Source of the DNA: Planctomycetaceae bacterium UBA6894
GTDB lineage: Bacteria > Planctomycetota > Planctomycetia > Gemmatales > Gemmataceae
Assembly: GCA_002451275.1 (NCBI GenBank)
Contig: DKBS01000139.1
Location: 1-33,507 of the forward strand
Direction of reading: 5' to 3'
Length of the DNA: 33,507 bases
Shown here: positions 30,847 to 33,507 of the stretch, one piece after another
How the letters are laid out: each line of letters opens with the position of its first letter
Numbering within the stretch: position 1 is the first letter of the stretch
Notes under the pieces: generated by a model
Told to the model about the DNA's origin: nothing
Seen by the model: the letters and a program-made list of their open reading frames with translations, nothing else
Databases searched by the model: none
Program-made: the position numbers and the translations under genes

Positions 30847-32658
30847 ATGCACCCCTTGGCCCACTTGGCCTCCATGGCCCTTGCTTTTGGATGGCTCGCG
30901 CCCCAGGAAAACCAAAATACTATCGGCGATGAAACCACACGCGAGGTGCGTGATCTGCAGGCCCGAATTGAAAAGGTCCGTGGGCTGAAATTCAAGGAAC
31001 CAGTCCGGGTGGAGCGGGTCAGTCGCCCGGCCGGGGATGACCCGGGCAAGCAGGGCTATTACGACCCGGCCGCCAAACGGCTTGTCCTGTTCAGTGATGT
31101 GAAGGGTAGCTACCAGAAAGGTGTGCTCATCCATGAGCTGGCCCATGCCCTGCAGGACCAGCATTTCAACCTGCAAAAGCTGGGTGCCTCGCTGCACAAG
31201 GCTGATGAAAACAACGATGAGGCCCTCGCCCTTTCCGCCCTCATCGAGGGTGACGCCTCGCTGACCATGGTCGAGGTTCTCAAGGACGAGCAGCCAGCCG
31301 CCGGCAAAATGCTGGAAAGTAAGCTGGAAACCGCGCGCAACCTGAAAAATGCCTTCCTTTACGGCCAGGGCGGGCGCTACGTCCAAGCCCTCAAGGCAAA
31401 GGGTGGCTGGAAATCGGTCGACATGGCCTATTTCAACCCGCCATCCACCACCCGGGCCATTCTTGACCCGGGCACCCGCAAGGCAGGTATTAACCTCGGG
31501 TCCGGAAAGGTACGGGGCGCCTACGGATTGCTGGAAACCTTGGTGGCATGCCCTCAAACCAGGGAAAAGGCAATCTCCCTCGCCAAAACCTGGCGCGGCG
31601 ATCGGGTGGAGGAAAAAAGCTGCTGCACCCAGTGGACCATCCTGCTCGACACAGCGGATGCCGCCGCCGAGGTCGCCGCCGCCCTGGCTGAAACCTCTGA
31701 CCAAAAGCACCCGGACTGGAAACGCGAAAAAACCAAGGGCCTGGTCGCCTACTGGCTTGTTCCCAACAAGGGAAGTGCCGGCATCGCGCGCCATGGCCAA
31801 ACGGTACTGCTGTTTGAGGATTTCAAGGCAACCGACCCCGCGCCTTGGGCGGCCCGGCTCCATCAGCCCCCGAAAATGAAGCTGCTGGCCGGTGCCAATC
31901 CCACGCCCCTCACCACCGGCCAGTTCCTCGACAAACTGCTTGCCGCCGACTTTGTCTGTGTGGGCGAGCGGCACGACAGCCTGCCAGAGCATCGGGCCCA
32001 GCTTTGGCTGCTCGACCTTCTGCACGCCGCCGACCCAAGCCTGGGGCTGGGGATGGAAGCCTTCCACCGTCCATTCCAGAAGCCTTTGGATGACCATAGC
32101 GAAAGCCTGATCGACGAGGCCGCCATGCTCGCCCAAACCGAATATGCCTCACGCTGGGGATATGCCTGGGAGCTCGATGGTCCCCTCATGCGCTATTGCC
32201 GCCAGCACAGCATGCCCGTGGCCGGGCTCAATATTCCGCGCGAACTCACCCGCCGGCTCAGCGCCGAGGGTTTCGAAAAACTAACCGAGAAGGAAAAACA
32301 GGACCTTGGCCCCATGGATTTCCAGGTCCATGAACATCGTTCCCACTGGCTGGAAAAGTTGGCCGTTATGCACGGAAACGGCACCGCCTCACCGGAGCGC
32401 AAGGAAAAAAGCTATCAAGTGATGGCGGCCTGGGATCACGGGATGGCATCTTCTGCGGCCCGCTTCAAAAAAGAGCGCGGCCTAGCCCGTTTGCTGATTA
32501 TCGCCGGCGGGGGCCATGTGGAACGCCGGTTTGGTATCCCGGACCGGGTGGAAAAACTCTCCGGCGGCAAGGCCGTTGCCGTGCGTATTGTCCAGGCGGG
32601 TGAACCGCTGGAAGAAAAGGGCAAGCCCCTGGCCGACCTGACCATTCTTCTGGAGTGA
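30847..32658 (+). CDS. secreted HExxH peptidase-like domain fused to ChaN haem-binding domain
   Basis: This is a 603-residue exported protein. A short N-terminal segment (MHPLAHLASMALAFGWLA) is a likely signal. The first half has a zinc-protease signature HELAHALQDQHF (96-107). A downstream ALALSALIEGDASLTMVEVL has a Glu placed as the third metal ligand, as in the HExxH families with a late EGDA motif. From about residue 365 the protein matches ChaN/Tiki-type domains: ADFVCVGERHDSLPEHRAQLW (His376), LGLGMEAFHRPFQKPLDDH, PVAGLNIPRELTRRLSAEG, and the ending LLIIAGGGHVERRFGIPDRV. ChaN binds haem, and Tiki relatives are metalloproteases. ATG 30847 has CGGAG five or so bases upstream. The fusion suggests a secreted enzyme acting on peptides or haem proteins, as an inference. 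Confidence 0.82.
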   Translation: MHPLAHLASMALAFGWLAPQENQNTIGDETTREVRDLQARIEKVRGLKFKEPVRVERVSRPAGDDPGKQGYYDPAAKRLVLFSDVKGSYQKGVLIHELAHALQDQHFNLQKLGASLHKADENNDEALALSALIEGDASLTMVEVLKDEQPAAGKMLESKLETARNLKNAFLYGQGGRYVQALKAKGGWKSVDMAYFNPPSTTRAILDPGTRKAGINLGSGKVRGAYGLLETLVACPQTREKAISLAKTWRGDRVEEKSCCTQWTILLDTADAAAEVAAALAETSDQKHPDWKREKTKGLVAYWLVPNKGSAGIARHGQTVLLFEDFKATDPAPWAARLHQPPKMKLLAGANPTPLTTGQFLDKLLAADFVCVGERHDSLPEHRAQLWLLDLLHAADPSLGLGMEAFHRPFQKPLDDHSESLIDEAAMLAQTEYASRWGYAWELDGPLMRYCRQHSMPVAGLNIPRELTRRLSAEGFEKLTEKEKQDLGPMDFQVHEHRSHWLEKLAVMHGNGTASPERKEKSYQVMAAWDHGMASSAARFKKERGLARLLIIAGGGHVERRFGIPDRVEKLSGGKAVAVRIVQAGEPLEEKGKPLADLTILLE

Positions 32659-32758
32659 CCGGCTGGGATGTAAAGAGCCTGCGAGGAAATTTCACCACTG
32701 AAAAACCACAGTTTCTTCACATAAAACACACATTGGTTTGTTATCACTCACTGAGGGA

Positions 32759-32776
32759 ATCCCGGTCCGCCGGGAT
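32759..32776 (+). other. hairpin before pstB
   Basis: A perfect seven-pair stem, ATCCCGG / CCGGGAT with loop TCCG, lies 36 bases before the pstB ATG. There is no T run after it on either strand, so it does not look like a terminator of the preceding gene. The 153-base gap (32659-32811) also contains an AT-rich part (32690-32745) that may hold the pstB promoter. Confidence 0.35.
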
Positions 32777-32811
32777 CATCCCTTGGATTGGCCAACTTGG
32801 GTGACGCGTCT

Positions 32812-33507
32812 ATGGCAGGTGGATCCTCAACGGCGTTTTCCCTCATCATGCAGGAAAGGTCACGCACCGGCCGCGGGCCCGACGGCGCGGTCCGCACCAC
32901 CAAATTCGAGGTTCGGGACTGGAATTTCTGGTACGGGGCCAAGCAGGCCCTATACTCCATCAACCTGACCATTCCGGAACGCAGCGTGATGGCCCTCATC
33001 GGCCCCTCCGGCTGCGGCAAAAGCACTTTCCTGTGCAGCCTCAATCGCATGAACGACTTCGTGGACAACTCCCGCCACGAGGGTGTCGTTGCGCTGGACG
33101 GCCGGGACATCAACGGCCGGGATTTCGATCTGGTCTCGCTGCGGAGGCGGGTGGGCATGGTCTTCCAGAAGTCCAACCCGTTCCCCAAAAGCATTTTCGA
33201 GAATGTGATTTTCGGCCAAAGGGTCGCAGGCCAGAAGGACCGCCGGGTTCTCGAGGAAGTCTGCGAGCTTTGCCTGAAACGCGCCGCTCTCTGGAACGAG
33301 GTCAAGGACCGCCTGAACGACTCCGCCATGGCCCTTTCAGGGGGCCAGGCCCAACGGTTGTGCATCGCCCGGGCGCTGGCCACCAATCCCGAGGTGTTGC
33401 TGCTCGACGAACCCGCCAGCGCCCTCGACCCGGCCTCCACCGCCCGCATCGAAGACCTCATCTTCGAGCTGAAGGAAAACTACACCATCGTCATCGTCAC
33501 CCACAAC
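32812..33507 (+). CDS. pstB: phosphate ABC transporter ATP-binding protein PstB (5' part)
   Basis: The visible 232 residues are the ATPase of the high-affinity phosphate importer PstSCAB. Walker A is GPSGCGKS (64-71). The PstB hallmark SLNRMNDF follows, then VGMVFQKSNPFPKSIFENV, the signature LSGGQAQRLCIARAL, Walker B VLLLDEPASALDP, and the H-loop VTHN at the very end of the window. Only the last ~25-30 residues are missing. The frame is open back to a TGA at 32752, and ATG 32812 is the first start in it. An inner ATG at 32848 is possible. The ~30-residue lead before TTKFEVRDWNFWYG is longer than in most PstB. No pstS, pstC or pstA precedes it, so the rest of the operon is elsewhere or downstream. 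Confidence 0.95.
   Translation, partial: MAGGSSTAFSLIMQERSRTGRGPDGAVRTTKFEVRDWNFWYGAKQALYSINLTIPERSVMALIGPSGCGKSTFLCSLNRMNDFVDNSRHEGVVALDGRDINGRDFDLVSLRRRVGMVFQKSNPFPKSIFENVIFGQRVAGQKDRRVLEEVCELCLKRAALWNEVKDRLNDSAMALSGGQAQRLCIARALATNPEVLLLDEPASALDPASTARIEDLIFELKENYTIVIVTHN

Noticed and set aside
30814..32136. 440-codon minus-strand frame opposite the HExxH-ChaN gene
   Set aside because: The plus-strand product has clear family motifs. The antisense frame has none.

Overview
The window is GC-rich DNA (low 60s % G+C by eye) that reads as the chromosome of a planctomycete, probably Gemmata/Isosphaera-like. The marker families are characteristic of that phylum: a DUF1559 prepilin-like protein with the H-X9-DG motif, a coupled PSD1/DUF1553 cytochrome plus DUF1501 pair, a DUF1080 secreted hydrolase, a small secreted GPFG/HFGG family protein, and a polyprenyl synthase next to a squalene-hopene-cyclase-like protein. 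I see no rRNA, tRNA, CRISPR array, insertion sequence or phage gene.

Layout. (1) 0-3.3 kb: an unrecognised protein on the minus strand, then a plus-strand secreted transglutaminase-like protein and a small unknown protein. (2) 3.3-7.2 kb, minus strand: a small secreted protein, an AT-rich gene-free stretch with a REP-like palindrome, then a sulfur-type cluster transcribed RluA pseudouridine synthase > DUF4392 (D-glutamate cyclase-like) > APS reductase (cysH-type) > Rrf2 regulator without Fe-S cysteines. (3) 7.3-13.5 kb, plus strand: beta-CASP metallo-beta-lactamase nuclease, DUF1080, histidine phosphatase, and two tandem OprO/OprP-type porins. (4) 13.5-26.9 kb, minus strand: DUF1559 plus PepSY-like lipoprotein; a 43-residue very basic protein; and a chain of terpene cyclase > DUF116-polyprenyl synthase fusion > chorismate-lyase-like DUF98 protein > PSD1/DUF1553 > DUF1501, with several start/stop overlaps. 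Upstream of the chain are a 601-residue secreted unknown and a diadenylate-cyclase-like protein with altered motifs. (5) 27.1-33.5 kb: mnmA, a convergent DapA-like/Old-Yellow-Enzyme-like pair, a secreted HExxH-ChaN fusion, and the 5' part of pstB, cut by the window end.

The most interesting content is the isoprenoid set at 19.5-23.9 kb. It combines a chain-length enzyme fused to a cysteine-rich DUF116 domain, a class II cyclase and a UbiC-superfamily protein, the last joined by ATGA overlap to surface cytochrome genes. A strong hairpin sits directly in front of the cyclase start codon. Also worth a second look are the metalloprotease-ChaN fusion, the diadenylate-cyclase-like protein with EGA and RHA in place of DGA and RHR, and the 43-residue basic protein.
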